Virus record (IMG/VR): IMGVR_UViG_3300027720_000016
Coordinates: 1 to 35,070 of that record
Direction: 5' to 3' (one strand)
From: a virus
DNA: 35,070 nt
Below the pieces are notes generated by a model, which did not search any database, was not told where the DNA came from, and saw nothing but the letters and a program-made list of their open reading frames with translations. This document shows positions 10,254 to 19,488 of this stretch, piece by piece (the first letter of the stretch is position 1; each line of letters starts with the position of its first letter). The position numbers were made by a program, and so were the translations under genes.

Positions 10254-11188
10254 TATCTATCTCCGTATACTGTTGCGGCGTAATTCCAAATTTTATGGGA
10301 ATCAATTGTTGATGTATAGTTACCATTATTTACTTCATTATACATTAATGCTGCTTGTGTTAATCTAATGTCTGGCTGAATAAAGTTATTTGAGCCAGTA
10401 AATGTGCTTTGTAGGTTATAGAACGCATTGTTCTCATTCCAGTGATACTGATTACCAGTATCTGTCCAATATGTAAATGTATTACACAATAAAACTACAC
10501 AAGATTCTCCAGCATTTAATGTAAATGATCCAGACATTCCAGAGTTTGATGTGTTAGTTCCTGTTAGGGTTGCAAGGTTTGTCCATGACATACCGTTTGC
10601 ATTTGCGTAATTCTTACCTGAAGAATAGGTTGGTCTTCCGACTTGAAGTCCCGCTCCGTCGTATCCACTGCACCAGTAGGTTCCAACTAGGCCCCAAACT
10701 GAAACAGTCTGGTTTGTTGAGCCGAAGTTACGAATAAACATTACACGAGAGCCAAATGGACCGTAGCATGTAGTTCTAGGCCATGTGTGCATACGTGAGT
10801 TTGATGTTCCGCACATATTATTTGTTGCATAGTCTAAGCGCTTATAAGCAGCTGACCAATAAGATTTTCTGTTTTCGTTCATATTTCTATATCCGCCTAA
10901 TGCATGCCAGAATGCTCTTTCGGCATCCCATGGCTGTGTGCCAGTTAGATATGTATAAAAGTTAGTCCAGTCATCTGAGTTATCCCATGAGTAGTTGTTA
11001 AACATTGCATTACCACGCATGTTAACTGAATAGATGGATGGAATAGAATATGGTCTTCTTGATCCGTCTGTTACTTCTGGAAGAACTGAGCTAAGACCAC
11101 TTTGAATCCCTAGTGAAGCTGCTGTAATTCCTAATTGTGCTACAGATACTCCTGTTATTGGACCGTTTAAAGCTGAAAAAAGTGCCAT
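10253..11188 (-). CDS. virion appendage protein, unknown fold
   Basis: With a start at 11188 (MALFSALNGPITG) the protein has 311 residues. This start overlaps the upstream stop as TAATG; an in-frame ATG at 11203 would add five residues but overlaps the upstream gene more. The first 50 residues are Ala/Ser/Gly/Ile-rich and probably an anchor. From about residue 50 the sequence is rich in Trp, Tyr, Asn and Ser with a few Cys, typical of a sugar-binding or receptor-binding beta structure. It is directly followed by a fibre chaperone gene, which supports a fibre-tip role. No catalytic motif is recognised. Confidence 0.6.
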   Translation of the reverse strand: MALFSALNGPITGVSVAQLGITAASLGIQSGLSSVLPEVTDGSRRPYSIPSIYSVNMRGNAMFNNYSWDNSDDWTNFYTYLTGTQPWDAERAFWHALGGYRNMNENRKSYWSAAYKRLDYATNNMCGTSNSRMHTWPRTTCYGPFGSRVMFIRNFGSTNQTVSVWGLVGTYWCSGYDGAGLQVGRPTYSSGKNYANANGMSWTNLATLTGTNTSNSGMSGSFTLNAGESCVVLLCNTFTYWTDTGNQYHWNENNAFYNLQSTFTGSNNFIQPDIRLTQAALMYNEVNNGNYTSTIDSHKIWNYAATVYGDR

Positions 11189-11856
11189 TATGTTAGTACC
11201 CATCCTCTCGTTGCATTAACGTAAACTAAAGTCATAGATGCTGAGTTAACGTTTACTATAAGATCTTCTGCAAGACCTTCAATCTTTTCTGTGTTTCTTA
11301 AAACCGTAAAGTTTGTTGTTGCTGCTGCGCCTGTTGCATCTTTAATTTGAACTGTATATCCCAATGTTGGGCTGAAAGGAAGAGTTACTGTTATTCCACC
11401 TTGATTTACAAATATTCTTTCATTATTTAACGCTGTGGTATTTGTTGTAGCAATCCGCCATGAAAGAGGTACTGTGGATAAAGATGTCTGAAGAGCAGAT
11501 ACTGTAGATTGAAGTGTTGTATATTGAACTGAATTTGTATTAACAAATCCTTCAATGTTTGTTACCTTGCCCTCTAGCACAGAAACATCTGACTCTACTT
11601 CTGTTAACCTTGTCCCATTTGTTCCAGTATTAAATGCTGTTATTGCTGAATTTTTTGCGGTATTAATTACTGCTATTGCGTCTGTAGTAGCATTGTTAAT
11701 ATCTGCAACACCTAGGGTGTTGCCCATCTGATTTAATGCCGCTCCGACAAGCTGCAGCTCATTTGCATTTAACGGATCATTAGCATTAGTCATTAAAGCA
11801 GTTGCTGCTGTTTTAAACTGATTAATCTGTGATGTTAATGTTGAGTAATCTGGCAT
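11188..11856 (-). CDS. tail fibre-type protein with coiled coil
   Basis: 222 residues. Residues 1-60 share the MPDYxxLTSQ module with the 9476-9808 protein. Residues 60-130 look like a trimeric coiled coil (VESDVSVLEGKVTNIEGFVN, then TLQSTVSALQTSL). The last 85 residues form a beta domain with NERIFVNQGGITVTLPFSPT followed by GYTVQIKDATG and NFTVLRNTEKIEGL, a pattern known from phage tail-spike trimerisation and fibre-tip domains. It is coupled by TAATG overlap to the next gene. The role is structural, probably a short fibre. Confidence 0.6.
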   Translation of the reverse strand: MPDYSTLTSQINQFKTAATALMTNANDPLNANELQLVGAALNQMGNTLGVADINNATTDAIAVINTAKNSAITAFNTGTNGTRLTEVESDVSVLEGKVTNIEGFVNTNSVQYTTLQSTVSALQTSLSTVPLSWRIATTNTTALNNERIFVNQGGITVTLPFSPTLGYTVQIKDATGAAATTNFTVLRNTEKIEGLAEDLIVNVNSASMTLVYVNATRGWVLT

Positions 11857-11859
11857 TTT

Positions 11860-14800
11860 TTAGGCCTGCGCTTCCGTCCATGCAAGAACTGCTGAAATAT
11901 TGGCCGCTGAAGAACCAAGATTTGTAGCAACAATTGTAAGGATGTCTGGGGCATTTGGGAAACCTGGTGTAGCAACGCTACCGTCTCCATTTAGAATAGA
12001 GTTTCCTAGGTCTCTTGCCTTTGTAAGATCGATACGTGTTACAGAGTAGTTTGTACCTCCGCCGTTATCTGTGTAGAAAGCAAATACACGGTCTCCTCCA
12101 GAAACTGTATTGGTAGGAGAAAGAACTGGTGAGCCTGGGCTTCCAGTTCCGTCGTGATAAATAATCTGTGCAAGTGATCCAGATCCCACTCTTGAATCAG
12201 CCCATGCATTTGGAATATTTACACCGTTTAGAGATTGTGCATTTAGAATTCCTTCAACAAGGAACTGTCCCTGTGCAAGAATGTTAACGCTGTATAACTT
12301 CAACTGCATGTTGTTTGACAATTCACGAAGTCCAAAGTTACGTCCAGTACCGTTGTCGGCAGATGGCGCAACTCTAAGTGAAATTAGTGGACGTGCCTGC
12401 TGCGTTGCTCCAAACACCTGTGTTATAGCTCCATTTGGATTAACTGCAGATGAAGTTTCATCTGGCTGTGCAACAGCATATGAAATTGTATTTGAAGTAA
12501 CGTTATTTATTAAAAACGTTCCATTGTAATAGCTTGAAGTTACAGCGCTTGGGCTAGTGAATGGTGATACTGCCTGAAACGGTATATTGCTAGAAGCTCT
12601 GGTAAATAAGAAGGTTGTAGATGTAACTCCAGTAATTGTCCATGTGCCGTTAAACACATTGTCAACTCCAGTCACAACGACTGTCTGACCAACTCTATGT
12701 TTGTGGGCAACAGATGTTGTAAGGCTTGCTTGGTTACTGGTTAGCTGCTTGTATGTAATTACAGATACATCATTTACACCTGAAACTACTGCGTTGTAAC
12801 CAGCAAGTAATGAGTGGGGCGCTGAAGTTGTAATTGTTGCAACTCCTGATGTTCTTACTCTAGAAACAATAGTTGCTGAAACGGATCCAGAACCACCGAC
12901 CTGTAAGTAGCGCTGCATACCAGCTGTAAAGATAAAGGAAGCATCATCATCAAAGCCTCCATCCATAATTACTGAAGATCCCCAGTGGCTCATAACTGGA
13001 GCACATTCTTGAGAAATAACTTGAACTGAAACTTGTGCAGATCCTGATCCTCCAGGAATAGTTGAGTCTGGTCTAAAAGTTGCTGCTATATAAGTTCCAT
13101 TAAGGCTATAAGCTGATCCTGCATAATATGTAACATAAGGCTGTCTACGAATAAGATTCATAGCATATCCCTTTGCAGTATTATTGTATGCACCAATTGA
13201 TGTATATCGTGCAATTTCACAATAATTTTCATCTTGAATTCTAATGAATCCATTTGCTGGCCAGTAGTCTACATTATCAATATACATTACTGTGTCTTGT
13301 GGAAGAAGATTAGATCCTCTTACTGCCGTTCCTCCTGCAACTAGCTTTGAAAACTTTGTTGGTTCGTTAATTGCTTCATATCTAGCTGGTAGGTTACCAG
13401 ATCTTTGATATGCGGCAAGGTTATTATTGTTATTAGAAATTTCATGACACCAGGTAATTTTTCCGCCTTGGCCTCTAAATCCATATCTAATTGTTCCTGC
13501 TCCGTACCATGAGTAGTCAATATATGTCATTTGCATTTTCGATGGATCAAATACGTGTCCTGATGGACCGCTTCCATCAAATTTGTCTAGGTTCCAATCC
13601 GATTGCTTAATTTTAATAATTTGAGTCTTGCGAACCTTAACGCTTGTTTGGCTTGCTCCACGATAGGCGGGAGCAATTGTCAAAGAAGAATCTGAAGCAA
13701 TTTGAAGAACTCTGTAAGACTGTCCACGGATTACAATTTTATCTCCTGAAACTAATTGTTTTCTAAAGATTGTTCCGTTTCCTGTTACTGTTGAGTTATA
13801 CTTAGTTACAGAAACATTTCCTCTAAGTACCTGTGTTGACCATTGACGACAAGCAAATATACCTTGTCCATCATACTCAAAAAAGAATCCATCTTGTTCT
13901 GAATAAAGTCCAGCTCTTGTTGATGCACCCTTCCAGATGTACGCTGTACAAAATACATTTACTCCACCTGGGATTTGATCAATTGCTGACAATGTTTGAG
14001 TAAACACTACATTATACTTAAATGTTGTAGCATCAATAATTGCTGTTACAAGGTGAACGCCATTAAATGGGTTATAGGAACCAGAAGTTTCTGTTCCTTC
14101 AATTTTAACGTATGCTCCTGGCTGTAAGTTATGAGAATTAAGTGTAGTTACAGTGATGTCTTGTGATCCTGGAACTAGTCCTGTAGATGCTAAATATTCT
14201 ACCTGGAATGTAGGTGTAAACTTTGTTCCTGTTGAGAACTGAATTGACTTACCAGACTGGTATCTAAAGTATCTGCGTGTTTGACGCATTGTTTGTGTAC
14301 CGCACACATTGTTTCCTGTAGACATAATAACTCCACCGTCATGTGGTCTATGGTTTACATATCCTTCAGGCTTTGCATAAAATCCTTGATCAAGTGTGTT
14401 AATTGGATTATTAATTTGTCCATTTGCCATAAATGACATTGAGTTTGGTGTGTCTACAGTGTCAATAAAGAAGCTTCCAAAGAAGTTGCTTCCTTCTTTT
14501 TGTGTAACAAGAATTGGTGTTCCTGGAAGAAGTCCGTGTGGCTTTGGTGAAACTACTGTAATTCTTGAAGGTGTAGCCTGATCTGATACTGCAGAAAATG
14601 TTCCAAGCTGTCCTACAACTCCGCCCATAATATGTGCATTATCAAAAATTCCTCCGCCGTAAATTGATGTCAGTGTTCCATCTTGAATAGGACCATTTAC
14701 AACACCTTTTGCTGTATATGTAAATGTTGTTGCTCCAGTTGGGAAGCATAGGAATGTTCCATCCGCATTATCTGAAGTTGTTTCTTGAACTGATATAACA

Positions 14801-15366
14801 TCTCCTGAGCTTAATCCGTGTGGTGAATTACATGTAACAGTTATTGTAGATAATGGAGCAACTCCATTTCCTTGAATTAGCTGTATATCAATTGCGTTTC
14901 CACCAGTGGATCTTCCAAAAAATCCTGGGTAATTCTGAATCATTGTAAGCGTTTCCCACTTAGAGTTCTGAATACCATATTCAAAGTCAGTATCAATAAG
15001 AGATGTAGGGTTTGCTGTACGAAGCTTTCCTACCGCATCTACCAAATAGTCTGCTGGCTCAAATGCTTCATTTTCTGTATCATAAACAATTTGCCAATCA
15101 TCTGTAGGCAACATTGTAGATGTGTTGTACTTTAATACTAATATTGTTTTTCCGTGAGCAGCATCATGATATTGGTCTGATAAAGGAGTAGAAAAAGAAT
15201 GGCTATATAGACCAAGTGCGGGGTCAGCAAAATTGTAAACAATCTTGTTAGATGTTGTATTTGTAATTAACAGCAGCTTTTCTCTACGAATTAGCTTAGG
15301 AATAGTTAATGTTCCTGTGCCTGGTACAAAATCAATATCTGTTAAACTTAAAATTTTTCTTGCCAT
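11860..15366 (-). CDS. large virion structural protein (baseplate or tail)
   Basis: 1168 residues, the largest protein here. It begins MARKILSLTDIDFVPGTGTL and contains SLIDTDFEYGIQNSKWETL near residues 121-139, a segment shared by large structural proteins of marine and freshwater myovirus-like phages. The middle has repeated beta modules with the theme VxSPKPHGLxxGxxxxV (for example PHGLSSGDVISV, PHGLLPGTPILV, PHSLLAGYNAVV), each about 70-90 residues, suggesting stacked domains. No signal, membrane segment or enzyme motif is evident. It probably forms a baseplate or tail-appendage scaffold to which the many fibres encoded downstream attach. Confidence 0.7.
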   Translation of the reverse strand: MARKILSLTDIDFVPGTGTLTIPKLIRREKLLLITNTTSNKIVYNFADPALGLYSHSFSTPLSDQYHDAAHGKTILVLKYNTSTMLPTDDWQIVYDTENEAFEPADYLVDAVGKLRTANPTSLIDTDFEYGIQNSKWETLTMIQNYPGFFGRSTGGNAIDIQLIQGNGVAPLSTITVTCNSPHGLSSGDVISVQETTSDNADGTFLCFPTGATTFTYTAKGVVNGPIQDGTLTSIYGGGIFDNAHIMGGVVGQLGTFSAVSDQATPSRITVVSPKPHGLLPGTPILVTQKEGSNFFGSFFIDTVDTPNSMSFMANGQINNPINTLDQGFYAKPEGYVNHRPHDGGVIMSTGNNVCGTQTMRQTRRYFRYQSGKSIQFSTGTKFTPTFQVEYLASTGLVPGSQDITVTTLNSHNLQPGAYVKIEGTETSGSYNPFNGVHLVTAIIDATTFKYNVVFTQTLSAIDQIPGGVNVFCTAYIWKGASTRAGLYSEQDGFFFEYDGQGIFACRQWSTQVLRGNVSVTKYNSTVTGNGTIFRKQLVSGDKIVIRGQSYRVLQIASDSSLTIAPAYRGASQTSVKVRKTQIIKIKQSDWNLDKFDGSGPSGHVFDPSKMQMTYIDYSWYGAGTIRYGFRGQGGKITWCHEISNNNNNLAAYQRSGNLPARYEAINEPTKFSKLVAGGTAVRGSNLLPQDTVMYIDNVDYWPANGFIRIQDENYCEIARYTSIGAYNNTAKGYAMNLIRRQPYVTYYAGSAYSLNGTYIAATFRPDSTIPGGSGSAQVSVQVISQECAPVMSHWGSSVIMDGGFDDDASFIFTAGMQRYLQVGGSGSVSATIVSRVRTSGVATITTSAPHSLLAGYNAVVSGVNDVSVITYKQLTSNQASLTTSVAHKHRVGQTVVVTGVDNVFNGTWTITGVTSTTFLFTRASSNIPFQAVSPFTSPSAVTSSYYNGTFLINNVTSNTISYAVAQPDETSSAVNPNGAITQVFGATQQARPLISLRVAPSADNGTGRNFGLRELSNNMQLKLYSVNILAQGQFLVEGILNAQSLNGVNIPNAWADSRVGSGSLAQIIYHDGTGSPGSPVLSPTNTVSGGDRVFAFYTDNGGGTNYSVTRIDLTKARDLGNSILNGDGSVATPGFPNAPDILTIVATNLGSSAANISAVLAWTEAQA

Positions 15367-15378
15367 AGTTGTTTTCTC

Positions 15379-15999
15379 CTAAAATATCATGCTTGTTGCT
15401 AAAAGTGTTGCATTTTGCTGGGTCATATTTGTTAAGAACTCGTACTTTGGATAGTATACACCAAGATTGAGTATCTGGTCTGCTTTCCAACTGTCTAGCT
15501 CTGTTATTACATTTTGTACTGCTGTTTCTCCCGCTGGCCCTGTTGCTCCTTGGGGTCCTGTAATACCTTGTGCGCCTGCTGCTCCTACTGGTCCCTTTAA
15601 GTTTCCTTGAAGAACCCATGTAGTGTTTGAAGAGTTATATTGAAAATAATCTCCAGTTGTTGTATTTAAATATGTGTCTAGTCCTAGCTTACTTGCTGGA
15701 TTTGTTGATGTTGGGTTGTTGATTCCTGTAAATGTATAAGAACCTCTTTGTCCCGCCACACCTTGTGATCCTGCAGCACCTGCTGCGCCAGTTGGTCCTG
15801 CTGGAATTTGAAAATTAAATATTGCAGCTGATGATGTTCCACCATTTACAATTGATGCTGCTGTTCCTGCTGCAACAGTTGTAACTGTTCCTACAGAAAT
15901 GGTTGCCGCAGAACCTGTAGGTCCTGTTGCACCTTGGGGTCCTGGTCTTGAACCAGCGACGGTGACCCATGAGGTACCGTTCCATCTTTTTAGTGACAT
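15379..15999 (-). CDS. short collagen-like fibre protein
   Basis: 206 residues. An N-terminal MSLKRWNGTSWVTVAG module precedes collagen triplets ([10 protein letters not shown]). Then comes a TISVGTVTTVAAGTAASIVN spacer of the same type as the three in the 2631-5021 protein, more triplets, a W-containing module and a second collagen block (GPVGAAGAQGITGPQGATGP). The C-terminal 50 residues (LDSWKADQILNLGVYYPKYE) are helical and not collagen. Here triplets contain Gln and Ala more often than in the GPT-rich fibres. It has its own extended -10 box and a strong GGAGGG ribosome site. Confidence 0.8.
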   Translation of the reverse strand: MSLKRWNGTSWVTVAGSRPGPQGATGPTGSAATISVGTVTTVAAGTAASIVNGGTSSAAIFNFQIPAGPTGAAGAAGSQGVAGQRGSYTFTGINNPTSTNPASKLGLDTYLNTTTGDYFQYNSSNTTWVLQGNLKGPVGAAGAQGITGPQGATGPAGETAVQNVITELDSWKADQILNLGVYYPKYEFLTNMTQQNATLLATSMIF

Positions 16000-16020
16000 T
16001 TTATGACCCTCCTATCCTAA

Positions 16021-16029
16021 ATTATACCA
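16021..16029 (-). promoter_or_regulatory. extended -10 promoter
   Basis: Minus strand TGGTATAAT about 21 bases before the ATG at 15999. A GGAGGG ribosome site lies between them, so this is a leadered promoter for the short collagen-like gene and probably for the structural genes downstream of it. Confidence 0.55.
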
Positions 16030-16035
16030 GAATGG

Positions 16036-17961
16036 CTATTCAAAGCCCATCCAAGCTAAAGCTTTTAAATCTTCAAAGACTGTTGAATTTGAAGAAATAA
16101 TATTATTTATATTGGATGCAGTTACTATTGCTAGCCACTGCCCTTGGCTTCTTACGTATGCCAGTCCAGTTGAAGCGTCTGAGGCAACAAAACCATTTGG
16201 TGCATTTTGTGGAAAGTTTGCAACTGTTGCATAGTTTGTAAAAGTTAATTGATCATAATAGCTTGGGCTTTCGTTTTCATTTATATCTACCCATAGCTGT
16301 ACGTTATTTGGATTAGGAGCCGTTGCTCCAAACTCTACAATTGCACCATCAAATTCATCTGTATCTATCCAAAGCTCTCCTGGGTATGAAGGTGTCCCTG
16401 GTTCGTCTGCGCTATAAATTAATTCTTGAATTGGTTCAACATTGTCTACCCAAAATTCGTATTGCTCTGGATCTGGAGCAACACCGCCTGTATAAAATTG
16501 ATTAAAAGGTGTATCAATATCGTCTACGTCAATCCAGAGATCTCCGTTTTGAGTTGCTCCTGTTGGTGGGGCTACTAATCCGATAAAGAAAACTGATGGC
16601 TCTGCGGTATTATCTGTAGCAGTAAGAGCAAGCCCTCCACCTCCGCCTCCAACTTGAATATCATCCCAAATTAAACCTGTCCAAACTTTAAGCTTATCTA
16701 GTGGTTTGTTATAATAAATTTGTCCATGAACTGGAGTTTGTGGGGGCTGATCTAGTCCAATAATTACACCATTAGTAAATGTATTCTTAGAGGTCCAGGT
16801 GTTTGTTGTTGATAAAGAAAGATCTGTTGATACGTACTCCCAAGTTGAAGATAGTGCATTCCAAACCTTTAATGATCTAGTGCTACCGCTTCTATATTCA
16901 TCAGTATCAAACCAAAAAGCTCCGTCTGCTGGTGATGCTGGTGCTGAAGCAGACATTATTGCTTTTGATGGAGGAATAATTGTTTCAAGAATGAGCCTAT
17001 TGTTATCGTCATCGTATGTTGCTGTAATATTAGGATTTAATCCATGCGTAAATAGTGGTGCAATATAATCCTGGGCTTGCTCTTGAGTTAATTGTGCTGT
17101 AACAGCAAGGTTAATTTTATTTGCAACATCGTCATATGTAGCGGTTACATTTGTATGGCCAGAATGTGCGAATAGGCTAGAAACTGAGTCTTGTGCGGCT
17201 TCAGTAAACCCTGGAAGATCTTTAGTGGTTATTTCAAAATTTAATTTTCCTGTTGGGTCATCGTAGGTAATACCAAGACCTGTTGAATATACGTTTCCTG
17301 AGACCATGCCAGAAACAATATCTTGAACGGTTTCTATGGTATCGGCTTTTGCCAAATAAGTACTTGCTGCAGTAGTTATATTGAGTTTGGTTGCAAGGGC
17401 TGTTGTTATGGTTGTTGCAAAATTTTGATCATCACCGATTGCTGCAGCAATTTCATTTAATGTATTTAATACTCCTGGGGCTGCATCTATAAGATTAGAT
17501 ATTGCTGTATCCACATAGGATCTGTCAGCTATAACAGATGTATCAACCTGAATAGTAATTACATTTGTTGTATCGTTAAATGCCTTTGAGATGCCGTTTC
17601 CAGCTGTAAGTGCTTGAGCTACTGCGGTTACAACTTCATCATCATCGTATGTTGCTGTCAAGCTTAAAACATTTGTAGTGTCATTATAAGATACAGTAAT
17701 TCCAGTGTGTGTGCCGCCAAGTATTGAAGCAGCTGCTAGGTCTTTAATTTCACCTGGATCTTGAAAATTAAGCTCTAATTGTTTTACCTTGTAGTCAAGA
17801 GAGTTTGGGTCAGTTGAGTTGTTTACACCAACTTTTGTTTCAAGGGCCTCTATTGCGTCGTTGGCGTTTGCATGCTGGGCGGCATGGGAAACTAAAGACG
17901 TTGAATCAGTAGATTGAGGATTTACAAAATCGTCTTTAGTGGTTGGAAATGCGGTGGCCAT
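16036..17961 (-). CDS. long tail fibre protein
   Basis: 641 residues. The N-terminus (SLVSHAAQHANANDAIEALE) is a widespread phage fibre start. It is followed by repeats of the ISVSYDDTTNVLSL kind and by TAISNLIDAAPGVLNTLNEI with DDQNFATTITTALATKL, a fibre repeat also present in the 22246-23346 protein. The second half contains four W-rich modules of the form PxxPxDGAFWFDTDE / GDLWIDVDDID / GELWIDTDEFDG, resembling small beta modules of unknown ligand, and ends with a segment containing QLTFTNYATVANFPQNAPNG. A -10 box lies seven bases before the ATG. Confidence 0.7.
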   Translation of the reverse strand: MATAFPTTKDDFVNPQSTDSTSLVSHAAQHANANDAIEALETKVGVNNSTDPNSLDYKVKQLELNFQDPGEIKDLAAASILGGTHTGITVSYNDTTNVLSLTATYDDDEVVTAVAQALTAGNGISKAFNDTTNVITIQVDTSVIADRSYVDTAISNLIDAAPGVLNTLNEIAAAIGDDQNFATTITTALATKLNITTAASTYLAKADTIETVQDIVSGMVSGNVYSTGLGITYDDPTGKLNFEITTKDLPGFTEAAQDSVSSLFAHSGHTNVTATYDDVANKINLAVTAQLTQEQAQDYIAPLFTHGLNPNITATYDDDNNRLILETIIPPSKAIMSASAPASPADGAFWFDTDEYRSGSTRSLKVWNALSSTWEYVSTDLSLSTTNTWTSKNTFTNGVIIGLDQPPQTPVHGQIYYNKPLDKLKVWTGLIWDDIQVGGGGGGLALTATDNTAEPSVFFIGLVAPPTGATQNGDLWIDVDDIDTPFNQFYTGGVAPDPEQYEFWVDNVEPIQELIYSADEPGTPSYPGELWIDTDEFDGAIVEFGATAPNPNNVQLWVDINENESPSYYDQLTFTNYATVANFPQNAPNGFVASDASTGLAYVRSQGQWLAIVTASNINNIISSNSTVFEDLKALAWMGFE

Positions 17962-17968
17962 GTATATT

Positions 17969-17976
17969 ATTATACC
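17969..17976 (-). promoter_or_regulatory. -10 promoter, leaderless type
   Basis: Minus strand GGTATAAT (CGG rather than TGG before it), seven bases before the ATG at 17961. No Shine-Dalgarno sequence lies between them, suggesting a leaderless message for the 641-residue fibre. Confidence 0.5.
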
Positions 17977-18000
17977 GCCTTCTATATTATTGCTAGATTG

Positions 18001-18231
18001 CTATATAACGTAATTTTCTGGCAATTCTTGTGACCATTTCCCAACAGGGCATTCGGAATGTGGAAGTTTAACTTTTGCCGTCATGAAGCAGCTGCATTTT
18101 TTGCATTGTTTAGTTACCCTAATTAGATGTTCACACCCAAGGCAAACATCAAGCCTTTTTTGAGCAACCTCTTTTGAAACATGATCTATCTTTGGATTAA
18201 ACAGGTCCCACGGTCTTGCTGGCTTTTCCAT
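18001..18231 (-). CDS. small Cys-rich zinc-binding protein (DUF6171-like)
   Basis: 76 residues with six cysteines: C30 and C33 (CLGC), C43, C46 and C48 (CKKCSC) and C61, plus the conserved ending FMTAKVKLPHSECPVGKW. This pattern is common in small proteins of phages infecting aquatic bacteria and resembles DUF6171. It probably binds zinc. It starts one base after the stop of the oxygenase gene upstream, so it may belong functionally with that cluster. Its role is not known. Confidence 0.65.
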   Translation of the reverse strand: MEKPARPWDLFNPKIDHVSKEVAQKRLDVCLGCEHLIRVTKQCKKCSCFMTAKVKLPHSECPVGKWSQELPENYVI

Positions 18232-18232
18232 C

Positions 18233-18880
18233 TTACAAAAACTTTGACGGTCTCTTAAGTTTTCCGTGGTCCTGATGGGCTCTGTCGTTATAAGAAAACA
18301 TTGTGACTGCAGAATACTTTATCCCAGATTTTACTACTAGTGCAGCGTGAGCAAATAGCCAGCTAGACGGAAACAAAACTATGTCTCCGTACTGAGGAAC
18401 ATAGGTGTAGTCAAAGTGGGGGAACCAAAGCTCTCCACCTTCATAGTCATCATTTAAATACATTACGGTAGAAACATCGCAATGATATGTTGGACCGCTA
18501 TCTGGATGAACCTGAAAATGCTGTCCTTCTCCATATCTTACAAAATTAATTGCTTCCATATAGTTTAACTTATTTATATTATAAAACTTTGTAAAATCAT
18601 CAACACATTCATTTAGCTTTTCTGTTATTTGATCATGAATTGAAATAATCTTATCTGCTGAATTTGTTCCTGGTGCAAGCGATTCTCTTTTAACTTTAAA
18701 ATCAACACAGTCACGATAGTCTGGTCTTTTTTCAAAGTCACCTACTGTTGCTTGTGACCATTTAAAAAATGAGCTTTCTCCAGTACCTAAAACCTCTTCC
18801 AGTCGCTTTGGAATTTCCATTGCTTCTGGAAGTGCGTTTCTATAAATTCTTAAGCCTGTAACGGGGCTATCAATTATCAT
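18233..18880 (-). CDS. 2-oxoglutarate/Fe(II) oxygenase, prolyl 4-hydroxylase-like
   Basis: 215 residues from the ATG at 18880; a GTG at 18922 would add 14 residues but overlaps the upstream gene and a TATAAT box, so the ATG is preferred. The double-stranded beta-helix core has the metal ligands H125-x-D127 (FQVHPDSG) and H178 (LFAHAA). It also has GGELWFP, GDIVLFPSSWLF and GIKYSAVTMF, where K188 stands in the place of the usual 2-oxoglutarate-binding Arg/Lys. Relatives hydroxylate proline or other residues using O2 and 2-oxoglutarate. With several collagen-like fibres in the same block, protein hydroxylation of fibres is a reasonable hypothesis. Confidence 0.85.
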   Translation of the reverse strand: MIIDSPVTGLRIYRNALPEAMEIPKRLEEVLGTGESSFFKWSQATVGDFEKRPDYRDCVDFKVKRESLAPGTNSADKIISIHDQITEKLNECVDDFTKFYNINKLNYMEAINFVRYGEGQHFQVHPDSGPTYHCDVSTVMYLNDDYEGGELWFPHFDYTYVPQYGDIVLFPSSWLFAHAALVVKSGIKYSAVTMFSYNDRAHQDHGKLKRPSKFL

Positions 18881-18902
18881 ATTTGTCCATTCTCTTTCAT
18901 AT

Positions 18903-18911
18903 ATTATACCA
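18903..18911 (-). promoter_or_regulatory. extended -10 promoter
   Basis: Minus strand TGGTATAAT at the 3' end of the 18904-19488 gene. The preferred ATG at 18880 lies 22 bases further on, after an AAAGAGA sequence that could be a weak ribosome site. This supports the shorter start of the oxygenase gene. Confidence 0.45.
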
Positions 18912-19488
18912 AAGGTATCCACTTTTGTAAATGCTGATTTTTTATTGTTGATATTGGGCTTACATAAAACAATATTGATTTAAATGGCTGCAAATATTTT
19001 ATCTTATTGCCTGCTTCAGAAACCACTATGTCCCCTGGACTCAAGCTTAAACTATTTTCATTTATTTCTATATTAGAAACAATATTGTCTATGGATATTA
19101 TACCAAACAGGCTAGGCTTTGAGTTTCCGCCTGCGTCGTACCAAAAGCTGGGATCTTGATCTTCAACTACTTCAGAATACAAGAAGTATTTATTTTTTTT
19201 ATAACTTAAATCATATTCCTTACAGCACTCTTTAACCGCTTCAATTACATCGATTAACATTTTATGTGCTTGCTCGTCATACATAGACAAGGGGTTGTTT
19301 ACCTGAGTCTGCACATGATTTATAGGCTCTAGGTTAGGAAACAGATAAAAATATTCTGTTTTTGCAGACCTATTTAGAATTTTTTCATAGAATCCCAGGG
19401 TTTTTGTATTGCTTTTTACAACACAAGTTTTTCTATTAGGTCTGTATAATAAATTTTGATTTGGGTTTTGTACAACTAAATCAATCAT
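18904..19488 (-). CDS. double-stranded beta-helix protein lacking the iron site
   Basis: 194 residues. The C-terminal half looks like the core of the neighbouring oxygenases (LSLSPGDIVVSEAGNKIKYL then KSILFYVSPI, comparable to GDIVLFPSS...H...Y). However, no HxD pair is present and the distal His is missing, so iron-dependent catalysis is doubtful. The N-terminal half (RSAKTEYFYLFPNLEPINHV) is helical/unknown. It overlaps the upstream oxygenase gene by four bases (ATGA). It may be an inactive partner or substrate-binding subunit. The fold call rests on weak pattern similarity and position. Confidence 0.45.
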   Translation of the reverse strand: MIDLVVQNPNQNLLYRPNRKTCVVKSNTKTLGFYEKILNRSAKTEYFYLFPNLEPINHVQTQVNNPLSMYDEQAHKMLIDVIEAVKECCKEYDLSYKKNKYFLYSEVVEDQDPSFWYDAGGNSKPSLFGIISIDNIVSNIEINENSLSLSPGDIVVSEAGNKIKYLQPFKSILFYVSPISTIKNQHLQKWIPLV

